A program made the position numbers and the translations under genes. Under the pieces are notes generated by a model. The model was not told the origin of the DNA. It ran no database searches and saw nothing but the letters and a program-made list of their open reading frames with translations. A stretch of DNA of 64,000 nucleotides. Origin: Amblyomma americanum (Eukaryota; Arthropoda; Arachnida; Ixodida; Ixodidae). The stretch is taken from positions 78,412,850 through 78,476,849 of the forward strand of contig NC_135507.1 in the NCBI RefSeq assembly GCF_052857255.1. Reading direction: 5' to 3'. Position 1 is the stretch's first letter. Each line of letters opens with the position of its first letter. This document shows, one piece after another, positions 33,306 to 44,270 of this stretch.

Positions 33306-33599
33306 GCAGAGCGGTTTGTCTAACTGGCACCGAACGGGCGATTGTGTTCCGTGGACTCCCTGCCAGTTCTAAAACACGCTGTCGCGTTCCACTCTTAAAG
33401 GCGAAGCTTAAGCGTCCTGCAATATTGTCGCGGGAGCTACACTATGCTACCAGTCCAGCATTTCGCGGTACACGCGAGAGGAAAGTTGTGCGCATGCGCC
33501 GTTACCATGGCACATAAGACAGTCCAGTTTTGCGCATGCGCCGTTAACATGGCAACCGCAAAGGAGGAGTAAGTGTTCCATGCGTTTCGTCGCCGCCAT
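33306..33599. other. no gene; two GCGCATGCGCCGTTA sites
   Basis: TGCGCATGCGCCGTTACCAT near 33491 and TGCGCATGCGCCGTTAACAT near 33532 form a direct repeat with a GCGCATGCGC palindrome, an NRF1-like binding pattern. Confidence 0.4.
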
Positions 33600-33712
33600 C
33601 GCCTCTTTCTTCCGAAGTTCCTCCTTTATCCCTTCCCTTATGGCGCGGTTCAGGTGTCGGCTGATATGTGAGAGAGGTACTGCGCCATTTGCTTTCCCCC
33701 AAAACCAATTTA
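33600..33712 (+). mobile_element. SINE 3' half
   Basis: TCCTCCTTTATCCCTTCCCT through CATTTGCTTTCCCCCAAAACC. Confidence 0.75.
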
Positions 33713-33838
33713 ACCTTACGGCCCCGGTCCGCGGTGTCGGTCTCCACGGCAGGCGTCGCATGGATCTAACGTACCATTCCGCTGAACGCATCAAAGTGAT
33801 AATAATAAGATAATAATAATAATTGGTTTTTGGGGAGC

Positions 33839-34150
33839 CCCGCCGCGGTGGCTCAGTGGTTAGGGCGCTCGACTACTGATCCGGAGTTCCCGGGTTCGAA
33901 CCCGACCGCGGCGGCTGCGTTTTTATGGAGGAAAAACGCTAAAGGCGCCCGTGTGCTGTGCGATGTCAGTGCACGTTAAAGATCCCCAGGTGGTCGAAAT
34001 TATTCCGGAGCCCTCCACTACGGACCTATTTGTTCCTCTCTTCTTTCACTCCCTCCTTTATCCCTTCCCTTACGGCGCGGTTCAGATGTCCAACGATATA
34101 TGAGACAGATACTGCGCCATTTCCTTTCCATCAAAAACCAATTATTATTA
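33839..34150 (+). mobile_element. tRNA-headed SINE, full length
   Basis: Complete head with GGTTCGAACCC, body and ATTATTATAT tail. A good reference copy for the majority subfamily. Faces the - strand copy at 34155. Confidence 0.92.
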
Positions 34151-34154
34151 TATT

Positions 34155-34445
34155 TGGGGAAAGTGCACCGGCGAAAACAGGGATTTGGGTGAAAGGAAAT
34201 GGCGCAGTATCTGTCTCACTCTTTCGGCGGACACCTGAACTGCGGCGTAAGGGAAGGAATAAAAAAGAGACTGAGAGAAGAATGGAAGAATGAGATGCAG
34301 TAGTGGAGAGCTCCGGAATAAATTCGACCAGCTGGGGATCTTTAACGCGCACTGACATCGCACAGCGAACGGGAGCCTTAGCGTTTTTCCTCCATAAAAA
34401 CGCAGTCGCCGCGGTCGGGTTCGAACCTGGGTGCTCCGGATTCTG
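34155..34445 (-). mobile_element. tRNA-headed SINE, inverted neighbour
   Basis: Body and B-box (GGTTCGAACC near 34418) in - orientation, tail to tail with the copy at 33839-34150; the head end is truncated. Confidence 0.88.
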
Positions 34446-34864
34446 GACCGGAAGGATTCACCTTGCGTATCTGAGAGAAAGCAACCAGTCCTAATACTAT
34501 GTAGGCAGCATTGAGACAACTGCGTGTTATATTACCGATGATCGGGCAGTGTATATCTCTGTGAAAACAGTTGAATAATTAAACAGTGTGTCTCACAGAA
34601 TACTTCCTTAATGCTTAACAGTTTAGTGAGAACAACAAACTCGACAACATGCGTAACCAGCAGAGGACTACAGCTCTCGCTACGTATATCCTGGCATAGC
34701 TGAGCTGAGCCATCGCCATTTTTTACGGTGTGATTATGAGGCGACGGTGACTAATAATTTTGCAGTCCACCAAGTCCACGATGCTTCGGACATTCAGTGA
34801 TAAGGGCATCGACTGCTGTGACAGAGTACACGTGATCAATCCAGTCGGCTGAGGCAGCCTTTGA
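34446..34864. other. no gene recognised
   Basis: No domain or repeat identified. Confidence 0.35.
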
Positions 34865-35080
34865 TGGAGCCGAAACGCAAAGGCGCCCGTGTGCGTGCGA
34901 TGTCAGTTGACGTTAAACACTCCCAGATGGAGATGGACGCAATTATTTCGGAGGCCTCCACTACGGCACCTCCTTCTTCCTTTCTTTGTTCCTCCTTTAT
35001 CCCTTTCCTTACGGCGCATTTCGGGTGTTCACCCAGACATGTGAGACAGCTACTGCGTCATTTCCTTTCTTCAAAAATGT
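34865..35080 (+). mobile_element. SINE without head
   Basis: AAGGCGCCCGTGTG through GCGTCATTTCCTTTC, + orientation. Confidence 0.8.
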
Positions 35081-35095
35081 AGATTGTAAATTGTT

Positions 35096-35262
35096 TGTTA
35101 GGGAAAGGAAATGGCGCGGTATCTCACATCTCAGCGGACACCTAAACCGCGCTGTAAAAGAATGGATAAAGGAGGAACAGACAGAAAAAAGCAAGAAGGA
35201 GGAGCCGTAGTGGAGGGTTCCGGAAAAATTTCCAGAACCTTGGGATCTTAAACGAGCACTGA
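35096..35262 (-). mobile_element. SINE fragment
   Basis: AGGGAAAGGAAATGGCGCGG through GGGATCTTAAACGAGCACTG; tail side and body only. Confidence 0.8.
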
Positions 35263-35285
35263 CCAATTATGCTTTTCATGTTTCC

Positions 35286-35527
35286 CGTGTTTTTATGGAG
35301 GCAAAACGCTAAGGCGCCCGTGTGCAGTGCGATGTCAGTGCACGTTAATGATCCCCAGGTGGTCGAAATTATTCCGGAGCCCTTCTTTACGGCACCTCTT
35401 CCTTTTTTTCTTTCACTCCCTCCTTTATCCCTTCCCTTATTACGGCTCGCTTCATGTGTCCGCCGATATATGAGACAGATACTGCACCTTTTCCTTTCCC
35501 CCAAAACCAATTATTATTAATTATTAT
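35286..35527 (+). mobile_element. SINE without head
   Basis: GTTTTTATGGAGGCAAAACG through the (ATT) tail at 35509-35527. Confidence 0.85.
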
Positions 35528-35567
35528 TCTTGCAGTATAATGAAATTGAAAGTTTATAGGAAATACA

Positions 35568-35715
35568 AGGCGCCCGTGTTCTTTGAGATTAAAGATCCAC
35601 AGGTGGTCTAAATTTTTTCAGAGCCCTCGCTACGCTACGGCAACTCTTTATTTCTTCCTTCACTACCCCTTTCCTCTTGTCCGTTACGGTGCGGTTGGGG
35701 TGTCCACCGAGGTTA
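35568..35715 (+). mobile_element. SINE fragment
   Basis: AAGGCGCCCGTGTTCTTTGA through GGTGTCCACCGAGG, heavily diverged. Confidence 0.65.
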
Positions 35716-35744
35716 GACAATTCTTGCATAATAAATAATAGATT

Positions 35745-35845
35745 GGTTATTTGGGAAACGAAATAGCGAAGTATTGTCTCACATCTCGGCGGACAACTGA
35801 ACCGCGCCGTAAAGGAAAGGATAAAGGAGAGTCTGAGAGAACAAA
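35745..35845 (-). mobile_element. SINE fragment
   Basis: GGTTATTTGGGAAACGAAAT through AAAGGAAAGGATAAAGGAG. Confidence 0.7.
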
Positions 35846-37081
35846 GAAAGAAACAGCAGACAATTCTTGCGCCGTTTCCTTTCCTCAGACAACCCATTCT
35901 TCAAAGGCCAAATTTCATTGTACAGCACACGCCTGTTTTTTTTTTTTTGCTGTGCGTCCTCAACATAGTAAAGCAAAATGAAGAGTAACAACAATATCTC
36001 CGCTTCGCCTAAATCTCAAATTCTAATTTGACATTGATTAAAACTTTGATGCAACGCACCCAGTACACAATAAGCGTTTAAAGCAAGCAAGGCTTCCACT
36101 TACACGTTGAATTTGTTGAGCTGAAGGCTCTTACTAGACCACTGATGTTTTGTGCACTGAATGCATCAGCCAGCGGTATTTAGGCAAGTAAGTACCGGCT
36201 CCATTTGCAGTCACGTACAGCTGCCGATCATAAACATGAGCTTATCCACTTGGGTTTTTTAACTGATTGTCTCACCCAGATATATTATGCGTTCCCGTGT
36301 ACCCTCGTTTGTACACATTGAATTCTGGTCTGGCGGTCAAGCCTCCCTTTTTGTATTTAATAAGTGGGTGTAGCTATATCTATTCAGCCCGTGTTCATAA
36401 ACTTGTTTAAGTTCACCTTGCAAATATGGTGCGATAGTTATAAGGTGTCCGTGCGGTCGCTTGGGGATTGCTTGGTGCACCATTACGCAGATATTGCCAG
36501 CTTTTCACGTGTCATCACATCTTGCTATATTACACGTCATCGTACATAATCCTTGCCGCTAATTAGTGGCCCCTAAAACTAAGTTACACTTTAATGTCAT
36601 TTGCACACACTGCTGGTGACTTGCTTCTAGGTGGTGGAGGTGTTTTTTTTTATTAAAATAATAGTCACATATAATCCGTGCCTTCGCTTGCGTAGCAAGG
36701 GTTAGCTGAGGTAAGCCGCCGCCAATTTTTTTCTTTGTAGTGAACCTGTTTTTCTACGTTACTACACACAATCTACGAATCTGAATTTCCCAGCTCCGCC
36801 GATGCCGGATTTTCCGCCGATCGAGACAGTCAACCCTTTTGCTTTAATAGGTATAATGCGTTGTTAGTCAGCGCCTTGATGTCTTCTAAAATCAAGAAGG
36901 GTTAATATCTGTCATATTTCATGCAGCAGGCAGGCGTAAATGTATTTCGTATGTTTTCTTAATGCTGCTTACTAGTAGTAACAACTAGATCCGTTTGTAA
37001 TCCACTCTGGTGAGATACCTTATGCTGACTCTTACCTTACGCTGACTGATACCTTACGCTGACTCCTCGCGCTGAGACGCC
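35846..37081. other. no gene recognised
   Basis: A/T-rich, short frames only. Confidence 0.4.
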
Positions 37082-37343
37082 AAGGACTTGAAAAAGTACA
37101 GACCGGTCAGCTTACTGTCCGTTGCCTGCAAGGTATTTACTAAGGTAATCAATAATAGAGTAAGGGCAACCTTCGACTCTAATCAACCAAATTATCAGGC
37201 AGGTTTTCGTAAAGGATATTCCACAATAGATCATATTCACACTATCACTCAGATGATAGAGAAATGTGCAGACTCAGTGAAAACCTCCGCAGTCGTACAG
37301 GTACGGCGGAATCAGTGTGTAGGTGAGCCCTATGTCGAAATAC

Positions 37344-37441
<98 letters not shown>

Positions 37442-38385
37442 AACTGTACAACTGCCGCAGTCCTCCATAAAGTCAGCAATAAAATTCCAATAAGGAAGGC
37501 GTCAGGCAAGAAGACACGATCTCGCCAATGCTATTCACCGCCTGTTTACAGAAGGTATTCCGAGGGCTGAATTAGTTAACAGTTGGGGATAAGAATTAAT
37601 GGAGAATACCTAAATAATGTGCAATTGGCTGATGACATTGCCGTACTGAGTCATTCAGGCGATTAACTGCAAATCATGATCAATGCGTTAGACAGAGCAG
37701 AATGGTGGGTCTAAAATTAACATGCAGAAAACCACAGTAATGTTCAACAGCCTAGCAAGGGAACAGCAGATCACAATCGGCAGCGAGGTGCAGGAAGTGG
37801 TAAAGGAATACATCTATTTAGGGCAGGTAGTGGCAGCTGATCCGGATCATGAGAGGGAAATCACTAGAAGGGTAAGAATGGGGTGCAGCGCATATGGCAG
37901 GTTCTCTCAGATCAAAAAGACCAAGCTACCAGTATCTCTCAAGAGAAAAGTGTCCCTCTGCTGTATCTTACCGGTATTCTCCTAAGGGACCGAAACGTGG
38001 AGGCTAATGAAAATTGTTCAGCATTAGTTAAGGATGACGCAGCGAGCCATGGAAAGCAAAATGATTGGTGTAACGTTAAGTGACCGGAAGCGGGCAGAGT
38101 GGCTGAGGGAGAAAACGGGGATTAATGACATCCTAGTCAAAGTCAAGAGGAAGAAATGGGCTTCGCCAGTGCATGTAATGCGAAGGCAAGATAACCGCTA
38201 GTCCTTTAGGGTAACGAAGTGGATACCAAGAGAACGCAAGCGTAGCCGGGGAAGGCAGAAAGTTATGTAGGCAGATGAGATTAGGAAGTTTGCAGGCGTA
38301 TTGTGGTCGCAGCTGGCAAAGGAGAGGGTTAAATGGCCAGACATGGGAGGGGTCTTTGCCTTGCAGTAGCTGTAGACAGGATGAT
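37082..38385 (+). mobile_element. RTE-like LINE relic with internal deletion
   Basis: Reads in changing frames as KKYRPVSLLSVACKVFTKVI, GFRKGYSTIDHIHTI (37195-37240), then, after a gap that removes the motif A region, GVRQEDTISPMLF (near 37500-37535), LADDIAVLSHSG (near 37625), EYIYLGQVV (near 37808) and a 3' end near RRSRGR-like sequence (38250). This is the RTE/craft-type RT with LADD as catalytic motif. A (TA)n microsatellite sits in the deletion. Confidence 0.82.
37348..37439. repeat. (TA)n microsatellite inside the RTE
   Basis: About 90 bp of TA repeats with one interruption (ATTATA near 37390). Confidence 0.97.
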
Positions 38386-38397
38386 GACGAAGCTGCC

Positions 38398-38436
38398 CTC
38401 TAGAGCACTCCCTTTGATAAAGGGAGTGCGCTAGAG
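38398..38436. repeat. hairpin, 18-bp arms with a 3-base loop
   Basis: CTCTAGAGCACTCCCTTT, loop GAT, AAAGGGAGTGCGCTAGAG: arms match at 17 of 18 positions. It lies 12 bp beyond the RTE 3' end. Confidence 0.85.
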
Positions 38437-38999
38437 GACACCCCACTACCTTTCAGCACAGTTATGTATATATAGTGTAGTAAGCAGAAGAACCCCGATG
38501 TCATGCCTCGTTGCGCACTGAAGACGAGTAGGGCACCAACCGTTGACATTACAATCTTCGTCAGTGCCTCGCAGAATACAAGCCAGCTGACCGAGCCTGA
38601 GTTTGGACATCCATTTGGCACCGTGGACTCAGTGAAAACGTTTTCGCCGCTACTGCGGGCCGTACAAGATGATTCGCCTGCTATGTCAGCGGGACTGTGA
38701 AGGTATTCTTGATGGATTGACAAGATCCGAGCGACGCAGAACCCGAAGAGAAGTAGTGGGGGTCGACGGTCGAAAGCCGCGTTATGAGCGTTAATATAAG
38801 CATGCGTTCGTACTCCTGCACTTTATTTCAAGGCGAAAATTTTAGATGTGTCTTTACTTCAAAGCTCATAGTTGACGGTGTCGGAGCACAAAACATGGTA
38901 GAGCAATGGAATTGGCAATAAGTGGAGAGAGAAACAGAACCAACCTTATTTGCCACAGGTGACGGGAATTAGAGCAAGTGTATCCTGTGCGGCCCGCAG
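38437..38999. other. no gene recognised
   Basis: No domain or repeat identified. Confidence 0.35.
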
Positions 39000-40330
39000 G
39001 TCGGGTTGACGTACTGGGCCCATGAAACGAGTGAAAGTTGCGTGGTCTAATGTGGCTGGGGGAGGATTTGGCTTAGCATTCCGCAGAGGGAGCTAGCAGG
39101 AGTGCCCATGGGGAGGGTCATCTTCGCATGTCCAGAGGATGTGCGCCTGAGCGGCAGAGGATCCGTGGTTTCAATTTGGGCATGTGCTGTCGCGTTCCGC
39201 ATTGGTGTTTAGTGATATTCTGGAGTGCCGAAGAATTGAGTGCGTCTACAATCTTCGGAGCAGGGTGGCTAATGCTCTGTCGAGGTCGGGTTGAAGAGGC
39301 GGCAAAGGGCGTCACGTCTTTTTATGAACATTGGTGATGGCTGCAAAAGTCTGGGGGTTTCAGCGAGGATGTCTGGATCCATGAGGCCAGCCGCCGGGAT
39401 TGTTAACCCTCGGGTAAGTCGGCCGGCCTCTTCGTTATCAGCCTTTTTACGTCAGTGGTGTAGGCAGGGGCTTTTTATTTTTCAATCTTTTTAGGTTGCC
39501 CCAACCTAATATAGGCCCGTTCGTTACCAGATTTGTCCTCGCGGGCGGGTACCGAGTTTAGGTTAATTTTCTGGTCGGGAGTACAACCGCGCAGGATTCA
39601 TGCGGCGGGAAAACAGACGCAGCCTGCAGCCTGCCAGGTTGTTTAGGATTGCTCGTTCTGAGTCACTGAGGACTGTGCGCGTACGGCGGTCAGTAATGGC
39701 CTGCGCTATCGCTGTCTCGTCTGCTGCGCAGGGGAGGGGATATGCGGGGTTCGATCCCTTGTGCCGCCGTCTACCCACCGGTGATATAATGCGTACAAGC
39801 TTTCGCCTGGTCTGGTGCTCGGCTTATTTAGGACGAAATGCTTGGAAAATGGGTCTCTGACCCCACCTCGAGAAAACGAAAAGGGCCACAAATGGGCTTC
39901 TACCGCACGAGGCGGATTTCTCTCGCGGATTCCTCTGATCGCGGATTTTTCTCGCGGATTGGCGAAATTTTCCTTTTTGAGTTCACAGAAAAACAGCCTC
40001 TGATTTTTCTATCTGCCATTTTAACCCAATCCGCTCCAGGTATTTCTCTACTACATTTATGGCTCTCTGAAATGTGCTTCCAATCTTTCCATCGCTACCC
40101 CAGCTCACCCACGGCGTCAAATCGTCCGCATATATGGTGTGAAGGAGATTTGTGATTCCGTCCAGGTGCCCTGGCAGCCTAATCTTCGCTCCATTAAACA
40201 CGGTCGGAGAGAGAACGGACCCTTGAGGCGTCCCTCTATTGCCCAATCTAATGTTTCCGAGTGACTGTCCGTCCAGGCTGATGGTGGCCGTCAGATTTGA
40301 GAGGAAGTCCCTTTCGTAGTTATATGCCTT
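39000..40330 (-). mobile_element. LINE-D: decayed RNase H-bearing LINE
   Basis: In - orientation: GNRGTPQGSVLSPTVFNG and IYADDLTPWVSWG (39990-40290), then RNase H pieces DETAIAQAIT and VLSDSERAI (39630-39740) and DNEEAGRLTRGL (39405-39440). The order RT, RNase H, C-terminus agrees with LINE-A to C. YADD is intact; frameshifts separate the pieces. Confidence 0.78.
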
Positions 40331-40344
40331 GACTCCAAAATTGT

Positions 40345-40460
40345 CGCACTGTCTCACGTATCTCGGTGGACTCCCGAACCGCGCCCTTAAGGGAAGGAAT
40401 AAACTAAAGAGAGAAAGAAGAGAGGCCAAAAGAGGTGCTGTAGTGTTGGTCTCCAGACAC
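40345..40460 (-). mobile_element. SINE fragment beside LINE-D
   Basis: TCTCACGTATCTCGGTGGAC through AGAGGTGCTGTAGTG, - orientation. Confidence 0.7.
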
Positions 40461-40624
40461 AGCGCCTCCTCTATTTTCACAATACCTGCCGAGTGCGGCC
40501 GATCCGACCGTCCAACACCCTCTCTTATCCTTCTTTCCTGCTCTTCTCAGTCAGCTAGCCTTCGCGCCTGCTCTTCGTCTGTGAGAGGGAGTACCATCTT
40601 AGTGGCGCCTTATCACAAAAACTA

Positions 40625-40857
40625 TAATAATATTGGTTGTTATGGAAAGCAAATGGCGCAGTATCTGTCTCATATATCGTTGGACACCTGAACTGCGCCG
40701 TTAGGGAAGGGACAAAGGAGGGAGTGAAGGAAGAAAGAAAGAAGGAAAGAGGTGCCGTATTGGAGTGCTCCGGAATAATTTAGACCACCTGGGGATATTT
40801 AACGTGCACTGACATCGCACAGCGCACGCGCGCCTTAGCGTTTTGCCTCCATAAAAA
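40625..40857 (-). mobile_element. SINE without head
   Basis: TGGTTGTTATGGAAAGCAAA through GCCTTAGCGTTTTGCCTCC, then cut off at CATAAAAAAACG. Confidence 0.85.
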
Positions 40858-40859
40858 AA

Positions 40860-40905
40860 CGGTTCAGTTGCTCGCCGATATGTGCCCTTTCCTTTCCAAA
40901 AAAAA
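40860..40905 (+). mobile_element. SINE 3' tail attached to duplicated segment D
   Basis: GGTTCAGTTGCTCGCCGATA through CCTTTCCAAAAA, the last 45 bp of a + strand SINE, followed by TTTCAATACATGCGGC as in the copy at 30325. Confidence 0.7.
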
Positions 40906-41538
40906 AAACGAATTTCAATACATGCGGCAAGTTTTGACCCACACAATCTTACATTCGAATCCAGGATAACGAACATGGTCCTCTTTATTTAGAACCCCGG
41001 GGTACACAACTGGGCGGGGTGCTCTCTAACCTGTTATTCTATTTCGCTATGATGCACCTACCGGCCCAGCTGGGCGCTGTCGCCAGTGTGCAGCATGCTC
41101 TTTATGCCGATGATATCACACTGTGGGCCACGCAGGGCTCCCTCGGAGACATTGACGCCAACCTGCAGGAGGCGACGACCATAGCTGACTGCTATGCGTG
41201 CCGCTGCGGCCTCCAATACTCTCCAAAAGTCTCAATTGTGCACATTACCGAGTTCAGCGCAAGCGCCCTGTCACATGGCATTTTTTTCATATTTCGCGGG
41301 CTTTTTGGGGAACGCGAAAAAAGGACCACGGGAGACATATCGTGTAGGAGGCAATTTTTCGAAAGGTTTCTGCTCTACAACAATCTGCAGGCAATACTTA
41401 AAAAGTTGATGGATTAAACACACCTAATGAATTAGTTCAGGAAAAAATAAATATAGCCTGAATCACTTCAGGCTAGTGCTAATACTATGCGCTCGGTTCC
41501 ATTATAGTCCGAAGTTGCTTTCATTTTTAAAACCTTTA
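40906..41538 (+). repeat. duplicated segment D, copy 2 (LINE RT palm, YADD intact)
   Basis: Matches 30326-30960. RT palm reads QHALYADDITLWATQGSLG with the catalytic pair intact, unlike copy 1. Downstream it has a 24-bp extra segment near 41303. Interrupted at 41539 by a CR1. Confidence 0.82.
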
Positions 41539-41539
41539 C

Positions 41540-42037
41540 TCAAGTTCACTTCACTTCACTTTCACTTTACTTCCTTAAAGACCCTCATCTGAGGGTATTA
41601 CATAAGGGGTGGGACACAATAGTTTAACAGAAAAAGTACACAAAAATTGAACGAGTTATACAAAGAAAAATTATTATCGTGATGCAAACAAACGCCTAAT
41701 TTGGTTAAGAAACGTAGTTTGGCATGTGATGACAGCAAGTTCATGGGGAAGGCCGTTCCAGTCGCTAGCAGTCCGGGGAAATAGTGATGAAGAAAAATGT
41801 TGTGCGTGCTCGTGGCCGAGATACCTGCTGCTGATGTCCGGTGCGAAGAGAGAAGCGTGGTGGGGGAGGGCAGATATAGGGTTCCTGTGATAGCTCGGAA
41901 TAAAAGAATTTATGAAATAGGGATAAACTAGCAATGTGGCGACGAAGTGCAAGAGTAGGTAGTTTGGACTGCGATTTCAGAGCTGATATGCTGATATCAA
42001 AAGAGTATGAGGAATGAATGAATCTAGTTGCATTTTC
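41540..42037 (-). mobile_element. CR1-like LINE, 3' part (interrupted by a Penelope-like element)
   Basis: On the - strand RFIHSSYSFDISISALKSQS, HHASLFAPDIS-type sequence and SLFPRTASDWNGLP, then a GTGAA-repeat tail (CACTTCACTTCACTTTCAC at 41547-41565 on the + strand). Its 5' continuation is at 43907-44022. Confidence 0.85.
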
Positions 42038-42045
42038 ATTTTGAA

Positions 42046-43898
42046 ACAGCGCAACAAAGACGGGACGTGGAAACTGAGGTGTAAAGACAAACAAGCGCTG
42101 ACTAACAACTGGGTTTATTGAAAAAAACACGCAAAATATATACAGAGTTAGGAAAGACTAATCGCCACCATAGTCAACTCATGCCACATGTGACGCCAGA
42201 TATCCAATCTCCCCTTCGGAAAGGGCGACCGATGGGCAACTAATGCACGTTGCGCCTTTCTCACGTATAAGAAAAGCTTCAAAAACTTCTCGCGTCATCT
42301 TATCACAATGGCGAAACACGATATTAGTGTTCTTATAGTCGGGGGTACATTTGCATTTCTTGCAACGGAATGCACCTTTAGTGAGAGGGTCTCCTTCTGT
42401 TTTTCTTTTTTCGTACTCTTTTTCGTGTTTACATTTGCACCTTCTGCAGTGGACCGCCACGTGTGACAGGGGGTCTTTTTTTCTGGTGTTCTCATGTTCC
42501 ATGAGTCGCTTGTTTATGCATCTTCCTGTTTGGCCAATATATGTGGCGCCACACGAGAAGGGAATTTGGTACACTACCCCTACCTCGCAAGGTACATAAG
42601 GGGAAACATGGCGCACCTGACAAGCCCTTTTGTTTCCCTCCTGCCTCTGCCTTACCTGTCTACACATTCTGCCTAATTTCTTCGGGGCAGAAAATACGAC
42701 GTCAACGCCATATCTGCCTGCCACTTTTTTGAGCCCATGGGACATGCTGTGCGCATATGGAACCACTGCCGGCCTTTTATTTTTATTTTCATTTCTTGCA
42801 CTCGGCCGAGCCCCATACTTCACGTGCCTAAGCAATTTTTCCGCTGCCCTGGAAATGAGGTGAGCCGGATAGCCATTCGCGCATAATCTGTTTGATTGGG
42901 CTGCAATGCTCTCCCCAATCATTTCATGGCAGGACTTCTTGAGTGACGATTGGAGGCACGACAAGATAATGCCTTCTTTTATAAGCTTGGAATGACCTGA
43001 CCTGAAGTTTAACAAGGGCTTAGCCGATCTTGGCCGATAACACCAGCACACGTGCTTGTCTCGGGAAAACAAAACCAAATCTAGAAACTGCAGTTCCTTG
43101 TTCGTGGGTACCTCTGTTGTAAACTTTAGCCCACGCCCGTACTCATTAAACACCTTAAGAACATCGACTAACATTCTAGGCAGGCTGTCTGGCGGGGTAA
43201 ACACCAAATAGTCGTCGACATAACGAAAAATACGCACCCCTAACTCCTTCGAAGCTTGCTCAATCGCCCTGTCCACAAAACTCAAAAAAATGTTAGCCAA
43301 TACAGGTGCAACCCTGGAACCAATGCATACACCGGATGCTTGCACAAATGACTTGCCCTCCCACTCAACAACTGTTGCCGACAGGTAGAAGGACAAAATT
43401 TCTAAAAAACTATCAACAGACACACCACATTTTTCAATGAATGCACTTTCGTCATTGTCCTGTGTGATGCACATTTTAACGGCCCTCATGAGCTCTCCGT
43501 GTGGCAATGAATAGTAAAGGTCCACTACGTCAACGCTGAAAAACTTGCAGATCCCAGGGTTATCCAGCTTAAGGTGCTCCACCAGCGCATCCGAATTCGG
43601 AATCACGAATGGGTCTGGCAGGGCCAGCGCCTCCAGTTGCCTTTGAAGATAACCTGAAACTACATGCTGCCAGGTCCCTCGTTCGGAGACAATGGAACGG
43701 AAAGGTTGGTCCGGCTTGTGTGTCTTAATGGTGAAAAAAAACTTCGAGCTTCAGTCCTGCCGACTTATTCGCTGCGTCCGCCAGCTTGCTCAAATTGTGG
43801 TGTCTCAAAAGTTCGACCGCCCGCCATTTCACCTTAGAACCACTGAAGTCAACTTCCTTGAAGTTTCTCCCCAGGGCTTCTGAAGCTTTAGTTGCCCT
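42046..43898 (-). mobile_element. Penelope-like element, 5'-truncated
   Basis: About 1.85 kb carrying RT and GIY-YIG endonuclease on the - strand, inserted in a CR1 with an 8-bp duplication. Penelope-like elements are a class of retroelements distinct from LINEs. The 3' end is GCGCAACAAAGACGGG-type on the + strand. No hammerhead core was seen in this copy. Confidence 0.9.
42179..43790 (-). pseudogene. Penelope-like polyprotein: reverse transcriptase plus GIY-YIG endonuclease
   Basis: A 475-codon open frame (43606-42179) with palm motifs SVDVVDLYYSLPHGE, GVCIGSRVAPVLANIF, FRYVDDYLVF (YVDD at residues 129-132) and LQFLDLVL, followed by a linker and the GIY-YIG endonuclease VVYQIPFSCGATYIGQT with RCINKRLMEHE. 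Upstream, in another frame, FFTIKTHKPDQPFRSIVSE continues the RT N-terminus; the shift falls in a run of 8 A at 43734-43741. Everything downstream of that point is open, so this copy could be intact apart from the 5' truncation and one homopolymer indel. Cys/His clusters HCRRCKCKHE and KCKCTP follow the endonuclease core. Confidence 0.92.
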
Positions 43899-43906
43899 AT
43901 TTTGAA

Positions 43907-44022
43907 CTGATTCAAGTGAGTTATTAAGGTATACTTGTTTCGGAGACCAGATGGGCGATGCGCATTCTAATTTTGATAGGACTAGTGATTTGTATGCGAT
44001 TCGATACTGCAGAAGCATGGCG
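43907..44022 (-). mobile_element. CR1-like LINE, 5' part of the interrupted copy
   Basis: YRIAYKSLVLSKLECASPIW and LESVQN on the - strand; joins the CR1 piece at 41540-42037 across the Penelope-like insertion. 5' truncated near 44022. Confidence 0.82.
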
Positions 44023-44029
44023 ATTTATA

Positions 44030-44270
44030 ATTCTTTATTTTTTTCAATGCATAATAACTGTGAACGTTGGTCCGTACAGTTATCGGAGGCTTACGTGAAT
44101 GTCCCTTTGGTTTCATAATACTTGTGTATAACCAATCGGTAAGATATTCCAAGAATGTTTCGTTACTTCGCAGTTCACTTATGCAGACGACTACTCGTTG
44201 CTCGCCGGAGACAGATTTGTTGAGAACAGCGTGGAAGTGTTGCCGACGTCATTTTGACGCCGTTGTTTCT
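44030..44270 (+). repeat. duplicated segment D, copy 2, remainder
   Basis: Matches about 31010-31245 (TACAGTTATCGGAGG, TTCACTTATGCAGACGAC, GCGTGGAAGTGTTGCCGACG). With 40906-41538 it rebuilds the same order as copy 1, minus about 50 bp lost at the CR1 insertion. Confidence 0.8.

Larger units (their letters stand above)
42038..43906. repeat. 8-bp target-site duplication around the Penelope-like element
   Basis: ATTTTGAA at 42038-42045 and 43899-43906. Collapsing the duplication restores the CR1 reading LESVQNENATRFI across the junction. Confidence 0.88.

Noticed and set aside
37245..37570. Tyr/Ile-rich 160-codon ORF as one protein
   Set aside because: It joins RTE remnants across a TA microsatellite.
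42046..42180. Hammerhead ribozyme in the Penelope-like 3' end
   Set aside because: No CTGATGA...GAAA core was found in the remaining terminus.
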